DNA from: Anaeromyxobacter soli
GTDB taxonomy: Bacteria > Myxococcota > Myxococcia > Myxococcales > Anaeromyxobacteraceae
Assembly (NCBI RefSeq): GCF_022808855.1
Contig: NZ_JAKZLF010000008.1
Span: 17,120 to 81,119, forward strand
Direction of reading: 5' to 3'
Length of the DNA stretch: 64,000 bases
Shown: positions 63,999 through 64,000 of the stretch, piece after piece
How the letters are laid out: every line of letters starts with the position of its first letter
How positions within the stretch are numbered: the first letter of the stretch is position 1
The notes under the pieces: model-generated
What the model saw: only the letters and a program-made list of their open reading frames with translations
Told to the model about the DNA's origin: nothing
Database searches by the model: none
Made by a program: the position numbers and the translations under genes

Positions 63999-64000
63999 CC

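Overview
The window is about 74% G+C bacterial chromosome. Coding is dense on both strands, starts are mixed ATG/GTG/TTG, and long antisense shadow ORFs are common. Gene content (the PrkA/DUF444/SpoVR trio, a pseudokinase with a PEGA tail, SirB1, DUF6178, a DUF4159 + vWA pair, an RpoH-type sigma factor, sigma-54-like sites, a two-subunit glycine decarboxylase) fits a deltaproteobacterium of the Myxococcota, most likely Anaeromyxobacter. The genus is inferred from gene content and composition; no database search was run. Nearly everything looks like vertically inherited core genome: I see no insertion sequence, prophage, integrase or CRISPR array.

Layout. 0-6 kb: tRNA-Asn with promoter and 3' hairpin, SirB1 protein, thioredoxin-like ferredoxin, a TTGA-coupled HAD hydrolase/SDR pair, a pseudokinase-PEGA membrane protein, SlyD. 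6-11.3 kb: DUF4159 and vWA membrane proteins, a polytopic membrane protein, RpoH. 11.5-17.7 kb: DEAD-box helicase, hybrid histidine kinase, a cluster of intergenic hairpins, M23 peptidase. 17.8-24.1 kb: the prkA-DUF444-spoVR operon, then ruvX-mltG. 24.2-26.3 kb: a sigma-54-like promoter in front of a secreted-protein-like gene and a TPR chaperone-like gene, then cspA and infA. 26.4-32.6 kb: DUF1624 membrane protein, a GT51 transglycosylase with a long N-terminal extension, tandem TonB-like paralogues, methylglyoxal synthase. 32.7-37.2 kb: glycine cleavage operon gcvT-gcvH-gcvPA-gcvPB with a sigma-70 type promoter. 37.4-46.5 kb: folD and a phosphoesterase, a zinc-ribbon protein with an adenosine-deaminase-like enzyme, a DUF6178 protein, rpmB, an FAD oxidoreductase, purM-purN. 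46.8-53.9 kb: accD, folC, an AMIN-domain protein, LptD, a TetR regulator. 54-64 kb: serA, hisZ-purA, a TPR protein, a PH-like membrane protein, an FHA protein, comEC.

Functional themes are one-carbon, serine, glycine and purine metabolism (gcv, folD, folC, serA, purM, purN, purA, hisZ), envelope biogenesis (mltG, GT51, M23, lptD, AMIN, accD), and stress or stationary-phase signalling (RpoH, PrkA operon, cspA, helicase, hybrid kinase, FHA).

The most unusual material is the chaperone/substrate-like pair at 24.2-25.6 kb, the catalytically dead kinase at 3.6 kb, the fused GT51 protein at 27.6 kb, and a recurring promoter architecture in which a TANNNT box ends 6-10 nt before the start codon, suggesting leaderless mRNAs. 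All promoters, hairpins and starts were read by eye.
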